Assembly: GCA_000151295.1 (NCBI GenBank) | Contig: GG745387.1 | Location: 178,292 to 194,528 of the forward strand | Direction: 5' to 3' | Source of the DNA: Allomyces macrogynus ATCC 38327 | Lineage: Eukaryota > Blastocladiomycota > Blastocladiomycetes > Blastocladiales > Blastocladiaceae | DNA: 16,237 bases | Shown: positions 8,381 to 16,237 of the stretch, piece after piece | How positions within the stretch are numbered: position 1 is the first letter of the stretch | Layout of the letters: each line of letters begins with the position of its first letter | Made by a program: the position numbers and the translations under genes | The notes under the pieces: generated by a model | Database searches by the model: none | The model's input: only the letters and a program-made list of their open reading frames with translations | What the model was told of the DNA's origin: nothing

Positions 8381-9760
8381 GGCGCGTTTGGGAATACAGA
8401 TTGGATGCGGACGCTGCGGTGGGGCGTTATTTGGTCAGAGTTGGATGTCAAGCTCGGTCGCACCAAAGATACTGGAGAGGCGGGATAACGTGAGAAGTAG
8501 CGTCAGAACCAAGCAGGTTTTGAACAACGATTGTTAACCCACTCAGTCCTGGCTTGTTGACCAGAATGTCGCCACCACGTATCTCCCCCGAAACAATGTC
8601 TTTGATCACTAAACCCCGCATAAAGATAGTACATGTCAAGGGCTTCAATATGATCCAAGTTTTAGTTTCCCCGGTCCATTGCTTGTCCGACAGCAAGGTT
8701 TTGAAAGTCGCTGGTCGACGAAGTTCAAACCACGCTGGACACGGCTCAAAGTCAAACAGAATGTAAAAAGCGTGCTTAAATGTCGTCCGGCAGCACACAC
8801 GCATCGCTCGGCCATGACGAACAACCGTGCTGTGCCGTGCCAAACGATCCACAACGCGCGCATCAGTCGCCTCGCCTCGCCAGCGCCACTGAGACGCGCT
8901 GAGACAGCGCTTTGGCGTCCACGAACGTGCAAATACCTCCCGCGCGCTGCACTGACGCATGACCGCCGCGTCTTGGCCAAGACAAGAGCACGTTGATATT
9001 ACCCGTAGAACTGGCCAAGCCAATTTGAGCCCAGAGAATCAGGCGCGAATCTCCGCCGATCAACAAACCGCAGCAACGCCAACGCAACTGGACATAATAA
9101 GCGATGCTGCTGATTGAAGCCACTGCTGGAAAGAATCCGACCCAAAGCCTGATTCCACTCATCGCAGAGTTGTTGGAATGGCGATGGAGACTGGTGACGG
9201 ATGTTCGATGAAGTGTTGAATCCTCGCATCCATGTCATCCCATCGTCGCACTTCGATGCTGGACTCAGATGTCGCGCTGGCGCCGCACCAAGGTGCTCAG
9301 GAAGTTTGGCAACGACGCGTTGATTGATGGCGTGTGCACCGTGCCGACGAGGGCAATCCTGTGGGTCTTCCCCGCCGGGTTCGTTTGGTGCATATCTGTG
9401 CACCGCAAAGCCTGGAAGAGGACGCGCGGGTGCAGAGGAAGCACGATGACGACGACGAGGAGCAGGAGCCCGGGAAGATTTGTATTCAGAGGAGCAAACT
9501 AGGTGTAGCCAATGTGTATCGGGAATGTGGGAGCGGAAGGAAGGTAGAAGTGCAAAACAAACGCGAACCAAACGAGCGGCAGAAGAACGAAGAAAGGCAG
9601 AAGAGAGTGTACACTGGAGCGACCCCACGCCCGCGGAAGACTATGGGACAGGAACCGAAACGCAAGAAACCAACGCGGCGACAGCAACCGTCCACAGAGA
9701 TCCGAAAGAAAGAAAGATAATCCAAACGACAAACGAGACCGACCCCAACCTCAGCCCGGC
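8381..9760. other. Intergenic region between convergent genes
   Basis: About 1.38 kb between the 3' ends of the TBC and NMNAT genes. The first 600 bp are comparatively AT-rich with no feature I can name. The frame on the minus strand at 8448-9023 is Arg/Cys-rich with no domain. The part around 9269-9490 is different: it has strongly GC-ending codons in two successive frames and may be a relic of a gene (listed separately). The last 200 bp are purine-rich. Confidence 0.55.
9269..9490 (+). pseudogene. Possible decayed coding fragment, family unknown
   Basis: From the ATG at 9269 to about 9400 the frame starting MSRWRRTKVLRKFGNDALID has almost all codons ending in G or C, like the real genes here. 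From about 9340 to 9475 the neighbouring frame (9334 onward) takes over the same bias, reading VRLVHICAPQSLEEDARV and then an acidic DDDDEEQEPG stretch. Neither frame extends far (stop at 9325 in one, at 9502 in the other) and no splice pair joins them cleanly. A frame-shifted remnant of an unidentified gene explains this best. Chance bias in GC-rich DNA is the alternative. I do not recognise the product. Confidence 0.3.
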
Positions 9761-10648
9761 TCAATCTCGGTCCTCGGCCGTCGTCTTGACCGGCGTTGCC
9801 TTGACGGGTGCTGCGTCGAGCGGCTCGCGCCCGCCCACGTAGAGCTGGTGCGCATAGATGTGGTGCATGACCGGGTCCGGGACAAGGTACTTGATCGACA
9901 TGTTGCGCTTGACAAACAAGCGCACCTTGGTCGACGAAATGTCGTTGTAGATGAGCTGCTTGACGACAAACACGTTGCGCCGGTGCTCATTGAGAATATC
10001 GTGCGCGAGCAGGAACCCCCAAACGTCCGTCCCCGTGCGCTCGACGATCACACACCCGTACTCGCCCATGATTCGGTGCAGGTCGGCCTCGGCCCACAGG
10101 TTGGGAGTGCCAAACGACTCGATCAAGTCGCCGCCGGCCAACAACATGATGCGCACGGCACGCCGCGACCCGTCGGGCAATTCGACCCCACCGCGCACCG
10201 TATTCAGCTCTTGGTCGAAATGATCGAGCACGTCGGCCGACCGCATATACGCTGGTTGTGCGGCCTCCCACGGGTCGACCATGAGCCACTCGGACGGGGC
10301 TACGGCGAGCCGACACATGGCGACACGGTGCGAGGCCGGGGCGAGCCCGGGCTTGCCGTATGCGTCGTTGACGGGCGAAAAGTAGCCGCCGAGCACCTCG
10401 AACCGTGCATCTTCGCGCAAGTAGTCGATGGCCATTTCAAACATGCGCAAGTGCAGGTAGGTGATGGGCGAAAAAGACCCGCATGCGACGAGAACCAGCG
10501 GCTCGCGCAACGGATCCTGCTGCAGCCGCTGCAGCTTGGCGTCGGGGAAAGTGTAGGGCGTAATGCGCATCACTTCGGCGGCAATCTCGGCGGCCGCAAG
10601 CGCCGACGGCGAGCTCGACGCTTGCCGTGCTGCGACTTCTTGGGACAT
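9761..10648 (-). CDS. NMA1: Nicotinamide/nicotinate mononucleotide adenylyltransferase (NMNAT)
   Basis: A single uninterrupted 295-residue frame. It joins ATP to NMN or nicotinate mononucleotide to form NAD or its deamido form, the last shared step of de novo and salvage NAD synthesis. The nucleotidyltransferase signature GSFSPITYLHLR lies at residues 57-68, with H66 the second His position of the (H/T)xGH-type motif region. It is followed by GGYFSPVNDAYGKPGLAPASHR (87-108), the WLMVDPWEA segment, LLAGGDLIES (169-178), and the C-terminal ISSTKVR (237-243) that contacts ATP phosphate. The wording is that of yeast Nma1/Nma2 rather than the animal forms, the best fungal marker in the window. The start context is ACC-ATG-T. 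The first 49 residues are a variable, Ala-rich extension, and about 20 residues rich in Pro, Lys and Thr follow the fold. It is the only recognised complete gene here without an intron. Confidence 0.97.
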   Translation of the reverse strand: MSQEVAARQASSSPSALAAAEIAAEVMRITPYTFPDAKLQRLQQDPLREPLVLVACGSFSPITYLHLRMFEMAIDYLREDARFEVLGGYFSPVNDAYGKPGLAPASHRVAMCRLAVAPSEWLMVDPWEAAQPAYMRSADVLDHFDQELNTVRGGVELPDGSRRAVRIMLLAGGDLIESFGTPNLWAEADLHRIMGEYGCVIVERTGTDVWGFLLAHDILNEHRRNVFVVKQLIYNDISSTKVRLFVKRNMSIKYLVPDPVMHHIYAHQLYVGGREPLDAAPVKATPVKTTAEDRD

Positions 10649-11688
10649 GGTTTGGACGAGGCGAGGCGTGGATTGAGCGGAGCGAGGCCAGATCGGGGCG
10701 GACGTGAATCAATCGAGCGAGGTTCGGTGTCACCGAGAGAACCACGAGATGGGCAGAAACGAGAGTGAAAACGAGATCACAAGAGCGAGGACGTCGGCTG
10801 CGAGCGCGAACCAGGGTCGAGGGCCCAGGCTGGTCCTTGGCGACGCGACGTGATGGCCGAAAAGTATTTACAGAGTGGACAGATGACCACGGGCACGCGC
10901 GCGACGCCAACGGATCCTGATGCTTGACCTTGGGGTCCAAACGCGCCGAAATGGCGGTGCGAGCGAGTTGCAGCAAGTGCCGACGGCCGAGAGGGCGACA
11001 GGCGCGACGGAGACGAAGGCGATCAGCGGAGCGGCACGGGAGAGAGAGGGGGGAAGCGCAGACCAGATCCGGCTCTGATCCCAACAACAACAACAACAAC
11101 CGCCATCCTCGACTCCGCGATGCGTGCACGCCTTGCCGCGCGCGTGGCCTGCCATCTTGTGATGATAACGGCCGATTATTGCGCACAGTGCAGATCGCGC
11201 CTCGGCGCCGACTCAGCGGACAATGATGCAAAGCAACGATGCAGAGGCATCATATCATGCCTGATGGCGGCGCCTGCCGAACGACGAAAAAGAGCAAAAA
11301 TGCCGTCAATCCACCTTGTTTTCATTCTGGATATTGTCATGCCGTGCTTCTCGTCTTCAATCAGGATGGCCGGTGTTCGCACGGTGCTCCGTGGCACTCC
11401 AGTCGACATTTTGATTCATTTGTACTGGCAAAAGCGGAGCCGGGAAACCATTGTTTCCGACAATCGACGGCAACATCAAAATGATCGCGCAAGCAGCCAA
11501 CGAGTCGTTCGTAGATCAAGGAACGGTTTGAGCGCGCGGCCAAGGAGAAGGGAGTCCTGACAGCGAGAATCGCGCGGTACGGCCACAAAGAGAAGAAAGC
11601 GGACGTCGGGCATATCGACTGAACGTTTATCGACCAACACGCACGCCGGCACGCCAACGTGTCCAAAAAAGAGAAAGAACTGGTTGGT
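10649..11688. other. Intergenic region: NMNAT upstream / eS26 downstream
   Basis: About 1.04 kb. It would contain the NMNAT promoter (minus strand) and the 3' end of the eS26 gene. A (CAA)6 microsatellite lies at 11082-11100. Long frames such as 10437-11231 (-) and 11120-11560 (+) are Arg/Ser-rich, use disfavoured codons and show no domain; they are treated as chance frames. Confidence 0.6.
11082..11100 (+). repeat. (CAA)6 trinucleotide microsatellite
   Basis: Six perfect CAA units plus one base. On the minus strand this reads (TTG)n, about 430 bp upstream of the NMNAT start codon. Noncoding and probably length-polymorphic. Confidence 0.9.
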
Positions 11689-12681
11689 TTAGTTCTTCTT
11701 CTCCTGGCCCGGGATCACCTTCTTGCCGTCCTTGTAGCGGAAGCGCTGCGGCGGCGCGCGGTTGCGGCGGCCCTCGACCGAACGCACACGCACAATGTGC
11801 GCGTGGATGGCGCACGAGATGCAGTAGTGGATCTTGACGTAGAGCTTGGGCACGACAAAGTCCTTGCCCGGGTAGGCCGAGGCCTCGGTCATGTCACGGA
11901 TCGCCGCCGACTCGATCATCGGACGGATAATGAACCGCTTGATGGCCTTGTCCTGTTAATTTTGTTTCAAAGGCGTTAGTTTCCGCTCGTCTTCTAGAGA
12001 GATTGGCCAAACAACGCCAAAACGCACCTTGGGAACGCAGCGAGCGCAGTTCGAGCAGCGCACGGGCTTAACGTGACCGCGACCGTGCTTCGACCGACCG
12101 TTGTTGCGGCGCTTCGTAGTCTAGAAGCACCGGAAAACGCGACCAGCGGCAGGGGGGAACAGCGCGCGCAGCGGAGGCGACTTCGTTTAGCGCGCGGTTC
12201 TAAAACTGACTTCGGGGCGATTCAGGCGGCGAACAACCGAGCTAGCGCCGAGTGCAGCATTCCGTCCAGCTGGCAAAATGGAGACTGCTGAAACGTCGCG
12301 AGAAACGGCACTGCCGCGATGGTCGTGACAACCGCAAAACGACGACGAGAACACCAAACCCGCCGAATTCGATCGATCTGGCGTATCCGACGACGTTGGT
12401 CACGGTTTCGCAGCGGTTGGTGGGTCCCGCGCGGTCGAAATGAGGTCGTCGCGAGGGTGGTCACGGTGACCCATCCGTCGGACGGCAGTCGAGTCGGCTG
12501 TCAGAAGGCGCGGCGAATCGGGTGGAACGGCCGCAGCGCTGCGAGCCGTTCGTGGGCGGTGCGTGGATCGTCGTCGTCGTGGTCGCAGTCTCCGAAAATT
12601 GGTTTGCCAGCTGTACGGTGGTGCGTGCATTCGGTCGCTCGGATGCCCGGCCGGCGAGTCGGTGTTGGCCAGACGGACCAT
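11689..12681 (-). CDS. RPS26: 40S ribosomal protein S26 (eS26)
   Basis: Reading the minus strand, exons 12681-12679, 12120-12028 and 11952-11689 encode 119 residues, the normal size. eS26 binds zinc and sits at the mRNA exit channel of the small subunit. The sequence runs [20 protein letters not shown], then [44 protein letters not shown] and [18 protein letters not shown]. The family zinc ligands are C23, C26, C76 and C79. A short insertion (PGKDF) explains why the second CxxC is two residues later than usual. Intron 2 (75 nt) is GTGCGT...CAG. The first coding exon is inferred to be just ATG, spliced from ATG|GTCCGT across 558 nt to CTAG|ACT. It is the only nearby ATG-GT in the right phase, and a TCTCCCTCTCT tract lies 22 nt upstream of it (12703-12713). 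The body is certain; the exact start is about 70% sure. Confidence 0.93.
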
Positions 12682-13353
12682 GTTGGCAAACGAAGATTGT
12701 GCAGAGAGGGAGACAACACAATGCTAAGGACCAGCAGCAAAAACCGCCAATGCAGAACGAACACTCGGCGTGCGGTAGAGGCGCAAGCCGCACTCAGCAT
12801 GTGGTGGCTTGCTATATGAATGACGTGGACGGACCTCACCTTGCTTCGACTTTTGAACCGACTTGGAGCTCGATCGCGTGGTGATTGTCGTCCTCTGCTG
12901 CTGCTTCCCTCGACATGTTCAAGACGACGCGCTCCTCCACACTGCATCTCTTCACAAGCCATGATTTCTGCACCCGAGGCCGCGTCTGTCCGCCGCGCCC
13001 GTCGCGGCTGCCGAGCCCTCGGGGACCCCCTGGCGCGCGAGTCTTCGACCTCAAAAGAAACGCCGAGTCCATGAAAGACGCGACCCCTTGACCACGACCA
13101 ACGACGTGCTATGGGTTCTCATCACGTCGAGTGCCTGCTCTCCGCACCATAAGCATGCCAGTAAACGCGTCGAGCCAGACGGACCAAAAGCCGGCGTGTC
13201 ACCCCGCTTCTCTCGCGCTGCACCAACGCTGTCCTGGCTCTGTCGCGATCCCTTGCCCACGACCTCGACCTACATTCGCTGAGGAGCACCCGCTCCGTCG
13301 CGCAACTCGCCCACGCATCCGTTCCGACCCGCCGCTCCGACGCACGCACCACC
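12682..13353. other. Divergent promoter region of eS26 (-) and NEK kinase (+)
   Basis: 672 bp between two start codons on opposite strands, so it should hold both promoters and 5' leaders. No clear TATA box is seen on either side. A pyrimidine tract (on the minus strand, 12703-12713) precedes the eS26 start. The frames here, for example 12501-12962 (-), show no domain. If the inferred eS26 start exon is wrong, the true start would also lie in this interval. Confidence 0.6.
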
Positions 13354-14552
13354 ATGGCGACTGCCATGCCTGACCAAACGGTTTCGATTAAGGCAGAGGA
13401 CCTGCCGACGATTCCGAGCGAGATTGCCGACCTGGCCAAGTACCAAGTCGAAAAGAAGATTGGCAAGGGCCAGTTCTCGACCGTTTTTCGAGCGCGCAAC
13501 TCGGAGAATGGCCAGATCGTCGCGCTCAAGACGATGCAGGTGTGATCCCGTCTCTTGAACTCGCGTTCACGTTCGATGCGTTGCTGAACGGCCTTGCCGT
13601 GCCTAGATGGCCGAAATGGACGCCAAGTCGCGCTACGACTGCATCAAAGAAATGGACCTGCTCAAGTCGCTCAACCACCCGAACATTATTCAGCCGCTCG
13701 CATCGTACTTGCACCAGGACGAGCTGATCATTGTCTTGGAACTTGCCGACGCGGGAGATCTCGGCAAGATGTTCAAGCACTTCAAGTCACTCGACCAGTA
13801 CATTCCCGAAAAGACCATTTGGTACGTGGCCGATTCGGATGCCGTGGTTGCGCTTGTGCGTCCACTGACCGTCGCCATACTCCTGGTTTGGTTCGTAGGA
13901 AGTACTTTAGCCAAATCGCGGCCGGAATCAACCACATGCACACGAAGCGCATCATGCACCGCGGTGCGTTCTGCGTTCCCTGTCTCTCACCTTCTCCGAC
14001 CGACCCTGATCAACGTAACTGACTCTCCTCTTCTTCCATTGCCAGACATCAAGCCCGCCAACATCTTCCTCACCTCGACCGGCCAGGTCAAGCTCGGCGA
14101 CCTGGGCCTCGGCCGTTTCTTCAGTCCGAAAACGTCGGCCGCGCACTCGCTCGTCGGCACGCCCTACTACATGTCGCCCGAGCGTATTCACGAGACTGGT
14201 TACGACTTCAAGTCCGACATTTGGTCGCTCGGCTGTGTCCTCTACGAGTTTGCGGCTCTGCACTCGCCGTTCTACGGCGACAAGATGAACCTCTACACGC
14301 TGTGCAAGAAGATCGAGAAGGTGGATTACCCGAAGCTCAAGGGCGACTTGTCCAAGGAGGTGCGCAATTCGCGGCGGCGGCGGGCAGGGTCGTCTGACGA
14401 GCGAGTTTTCCTGACGCGATTCGTGGCGCGCCGTGTAGTTCAAGGGCCTCGTCACGGAAATGATCCAGCTCGACCCGGAGAAGCGGCCCACGTGCGAGAC
14501 CGTCTACCAGGTGTCGACGGAGATGCACAAGAAGTTCCAGACCAAGTCGTGA
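13354..14552 (+). CDS. NEK7: NIMA-related protein kinase, NEK6/NEK7 type
   Basis: Five exons (13354-13539, 13607-13821, 13899-13963, 14046-14359, 14439-14552) encode 297 residues: a 29-residue N-terminus and one kinase domain with almost nothing after it, exactly the NEK6/7 plan. Key elements are the glycine loop GKGQFSTVF (G37, G39), catalytic K59 (VALK), alpha-C E77 (CIKEMDLL), HRDIKPAN with D156 and N161, the NEK-typical DLG in place of DFG (D174), activation-loop S190 in [16 protein letters not shown] (matching the NEK7 Ser195 / NEK6 Ser206 site), and [15 protein letters not shown]. Animal NEK6/7 act downstream of NEK9 in mitotic spindle assembly, and a related Ser/Thr kinase role is inferred. 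The NEK7 Tyr97 position is P92 here. Introns are 67, 77, 82 and 79 nt. The start context ACC-ATG-G is good, and the N-terminal extension has no other supported start. Confidence 0.97.
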
Positions 14553-15654
14553 GCCGTACCGACGGCTGTAGGCGAACGATGGATGGGACTGGATACTTGT
14601 CGTGCCCCGTTTTCTTAGCATACTTTACATACATTGCTTCTTCCTCAATTGATCCTTTTCCGTTTCTTCTCGACCGTGACGCGTGCACTGTTTGCTGATC
14701 TTGCCCCTAAGCGCTTCAGAGCAAGTTACTAACAAAGATGTCGACGTGACGCGCTGTGGAACCTCCTGGCCGTGCAACAGTGTCCACGACCGTCCATGAC
14801 CGTCCACGACCTTCAAACGGTGCTGGCGAGGATGTGTGGCCACGCTCTCGTGAATATGATCATCTGTCTCTCTTCACAGCGCTGGTGTCCAAAACAGACC
14901 TGTGCTTGCGTGTCGTTGCTTATCATGAGTGACGTTTCTGTTTGGTGAATCTATCGCGCGACGCGAGCGCCGGCTGGTCGTCGACCATGCCTCCAATGTC
15001 GCTTCTGGCCGCTCAACAACAACAGACCGGACTTGACGTGCGACGTGTCGGCCACGGCGAAACATGGTTCCGTTCACGACCTGCCAGGGAGATGCGGCAG
15101 GTACGCGAATCGACGACCATCGCGCTTCGCTGCGTGGCCCTGCCCTCTCGAAAATGATCCTCTTCCCCGCGATTGTCCTCTGTCGCAACGCCAACACCAA
15201 CTGATGGGCTCAACTCGTGCGTCCTTGTTCTTCACCATGGTTGGAACTGGAATTTGGCGCCATTCCCTTGTCTGGTCTTGCGATGTTTCGTTGCTGCCCC
15301 GTGTTAACGGTACACGCACGCGCACGGCGCACGACTCGATCCTCATCCAGGCATCGGCACGCACGATCAACCTTGCGATCAACTTGAAGGTGCGGCGCGC
15401 CGTTGCTCGTGACGAGTGACGACCGTCCCCGACCTCCACCTTGAGCGCGGGCGCGACTTGGGACGCTGATCAGCATCCCGCGCCCCCTCGCTGGCCTTTC
15501 CAATCCGGTCGTCTTGATGTGATCTACGGTCCGGCCCCGCCGACACCAAGCAGAGGCTGGCCGGACATGCTCCCTCCCAGTCCACCACCGTTGCAACTCG
15601 CACGATGCCTTCGCCATAATACTACCGATATGATCACACGCGCTTCACAACTCC
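14553..15654. other. Intergenic region, no supported gene
   Basis: About 1.1 kb downstream of the kinase. It holds a short tandem repeat at 14781-14810. The frames at 14874-15200 (-), 15033-15419 (+) and 15210-15617 (-) mirror each other and have no domain. It would contain the kinase 3' end and, if the plus-strand model at 15655 is right, that gene's promoter. Confidence 0.6.
14781..14810 (+). repeat. Three tandem copies of a 10-bp unit (CGTCCACGAC)
   Basis: Copies at 14781-14790, 14791-14800 and 14801-14810. The first differs at base 1 and the second at base 7. Ten-base periodicity would place each copy on the same face of the helix, but a simple slippage repeat is equally likely. Confidence 0.75.
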
Positions 15655-16237
15655 ATGCTGTCCTCTTCCTCCTCGTCATCTTCCCCATCCTCCCCCTCGC
15701 CCCCTCCTTCCAACATTGCGGCCCCCGCCAGGGCGGACGCGGACGCCGCCGCCGCGCGCTGTGCCGCCGCAGTGCGCACCGCGCTCCGCAACAATCTCGG
15801 CGGGCCGGCCGCACGCGCCCGTGGTGTCGTTGGCACCACCGGCGGCGGCCCTGCCGCCACCGCTGGCGCGGTGGTGCGCGCGGGGGACATGGTCATCGAC
15901 CGCGTGCGCATCCGGCCGTCAGGCCCATCCGCCGGGCCCGTTGCCGTCGGTGCCGCAGCAGGCGGTGGAGTCGCAGGCGGCTGGGCGGCGCGGTTGCGCG
16001 CGAGCCACCCAGGTCCCGGTCCCGGCCCCGCCCGGGCCGCTGGGGTATTGGCCGTCGATGCCGCAGCGGCTGCTGCCGCGGCGGCGACGGCCGCCCGCGC
16101 GCGGTTCGCGTTTTGCGGTCTGCGCGGAACCGCCGACACCAATGCGGTCGTGCCACGGAGCATGAATGACCCCGATGCGGCCTCCGCCGCACCCACCGCA
16201 GCGTCCAGCCCTCCCTTTGCCCGCTGCCAACCCCCCA
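15645..16237 (-). CDS. Alternative model: hypothetical Ala/Pro-rich protein with acidic C-terminus (5' truncated)
   Basis: The minus-strand frame is open from the right edge to a TGA at 15645-15647. It would encode the C-terminal 196 or so residues of a disordered Ala/Pro/Arg-rich protein containing MRTRSMTMSPAR and ending in an acidic tail (EGEDGEDDEEEEDSMEL). Basic disordered proteins with acidic tails are common among nuclear factors, so this is plausible. It uses more AGA, GGA, GGG and TTG codons than the confirmed genes. No domain is recognised. It is mutually exclusive with the plus-strand model over the same bases. Confidence 0.33.
   Translation of the reverse strand, partial: GGWQRAKGGLDAAVGAAEAASGSFMLRGTTALVSAVPRRPQNANRARAAVAAAAAAAAASTANTPAARAGPGPGPGWLARNRAAQPPATPPPAAAPTATGPADGPDGRMRTRSMTMSPARTTAPAVAAGPPPVVPTTPRARAAGPPRLLRSAVRTAAAQRAAAASASALAGAAMLEGGGEGEDGEDDEEEEDSMEL
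15655..16237 (+). CDS. Hypothetical low-complexity protein, N-terminal part (alternative to minus-strand model)
   Basis: The plus-strand frame from the ATG at 15655 is open for 194 codons to the window edge; an in-frame TGA at 15631 lies upstream. It starts with a poly-Ser/Pro tract (MLSSSSSS...), then Ala/Gly-rich sequence with a less biased stretch reading VVRAGDMVIDRVRIRPSG and another reading RFAFCGLRGTADTNAVVPRS. Nearly all codons end in C or G and choices such as GCC, GGC, CGC, GAC and ATC match the other genes. No family is recognised. The ATG context (CTCC before it) is weak. The minus strand is also open here, and the two models exclude each other as protein genes. I slightly prefer this one for its codon choice. 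Confidence 0.4.
   Translation, partial: MLSSSSSSSSPSSPSPPPSNIAAPARADADAAAARCAAAVRTALRNNLGGPAARARGVVGTTGGGPAATAGAVVRAGDMVIDRVRIRPSGPSAGPVAVGAAAGGGVAGGWAARLRASHPGPGPGPARAAGVLAVDAAAAAAAAATAARARFAFCGLRGTADTNAVVPRSMNDPDAASAAPTAASSPPFARCQPP

Noticed and set aside
8448..9023. Minus-strand open frame (191 codons) after the TBC gene
   Set aside because: Cys/Arg/Trp-rich chance composition, no domain, mirrored by frames on the plus strand.
10437..11231. Minus-strand open frame (264 codons) overlapping the NMNAT 5' end
   Set aside because: It overlaps the certain NMNAT gene in another frame of the same strand and is Arg/Ser/Leu-rich with no motif.
12501..12962. Minus-strand open frame with a hydrophobic stretch upstream of eS26
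   Set aside because: The hydrophobic run comes from the pyrimidine-rich leader; there is no conserved feature and the frame covers the inferred eS26 start exon.
1..16237. CRISPR arrays, transposases, integrases, terminal repeats
   Set aside because: None seen. Repeats are limited to short simple tracts and one two-copy direct repeat.

Overview
The window looks like nuclear DNA of a GC-rich fungus with compact, intron-rich genes. Five genes are spliced. Reconstructing them by protein continuity gives 15 introns, 14 of them 67-113 nt long, mostly with GT(A/G)CGT donors and TAG acceptors. The NMN adenylyltransferase has the wording of the yeast Nma1 type. The kinase, however, is an unmistakable NEK6/NEK7 relative, a subfamily I do not associate with yeasts and moulds. 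A zoosporic or other early-diverging fungus (for example Blastocladiomycota or a chytrid) is therefore my best guess, by inference only.

Layout from left to right: (1) 5-634 +, a C2H2 zinc-finger protein, possibly cut at its 5' end by the window edge; (2) 1900-3709 +, a microsomal cytochrome P450 in 3 exons; (3) 4674-6258 +, a secreted proteinase K-like subtilase in 3 exons with a Gln-Pro repeat and an acidic tail; (4) 6786-8380 +, a GRTP1-like TBC Rab-GAP in 6 exons; (5) 9761-10648 -, an intronless NMN adenylyltransferase; (6) 11689-12681 -, ribosomal protein eS26 in 3 exons, the first holding only the start codon; (7) 13354-14552 +, a NEK6/7-type kinase in 5 exons; (8) 15655-16237, low-complexity sequence open on both strands, holding either the 5' end of a plus-strand gene or the 3' end of a minus-strand gene.

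The genes look like an ordinary mix of housekeeping (eS26, NMNAT), signalling and trafficking (NEK, TBC), secretion (subtilase) and oxidation (P450) functions. I see no gene cluster, transposon, tRNA, CRISPR array or defence system. The TBC and NMNAT genes converge. The eS26 and NEK genes are divergent, with about 670 bp between their start codons. The gaps between genes (0.5-1.4 kb) hold only chance-like open frames and a few short repeats, plus one stretch near 9269-9490 that looks like a decayed coding fragment.

I did not find a convincing undescribed system. The points most worth a second look are the donor-site consensus that avoids A at +4, the NEK6/7 kinase with proline where NEK7 has its autoinhibitory tyrosine, the calcium-loop-like tail of the subtilase, the ATG-only first exon and long first intron of the eS26 gene, and the possible gene relic.
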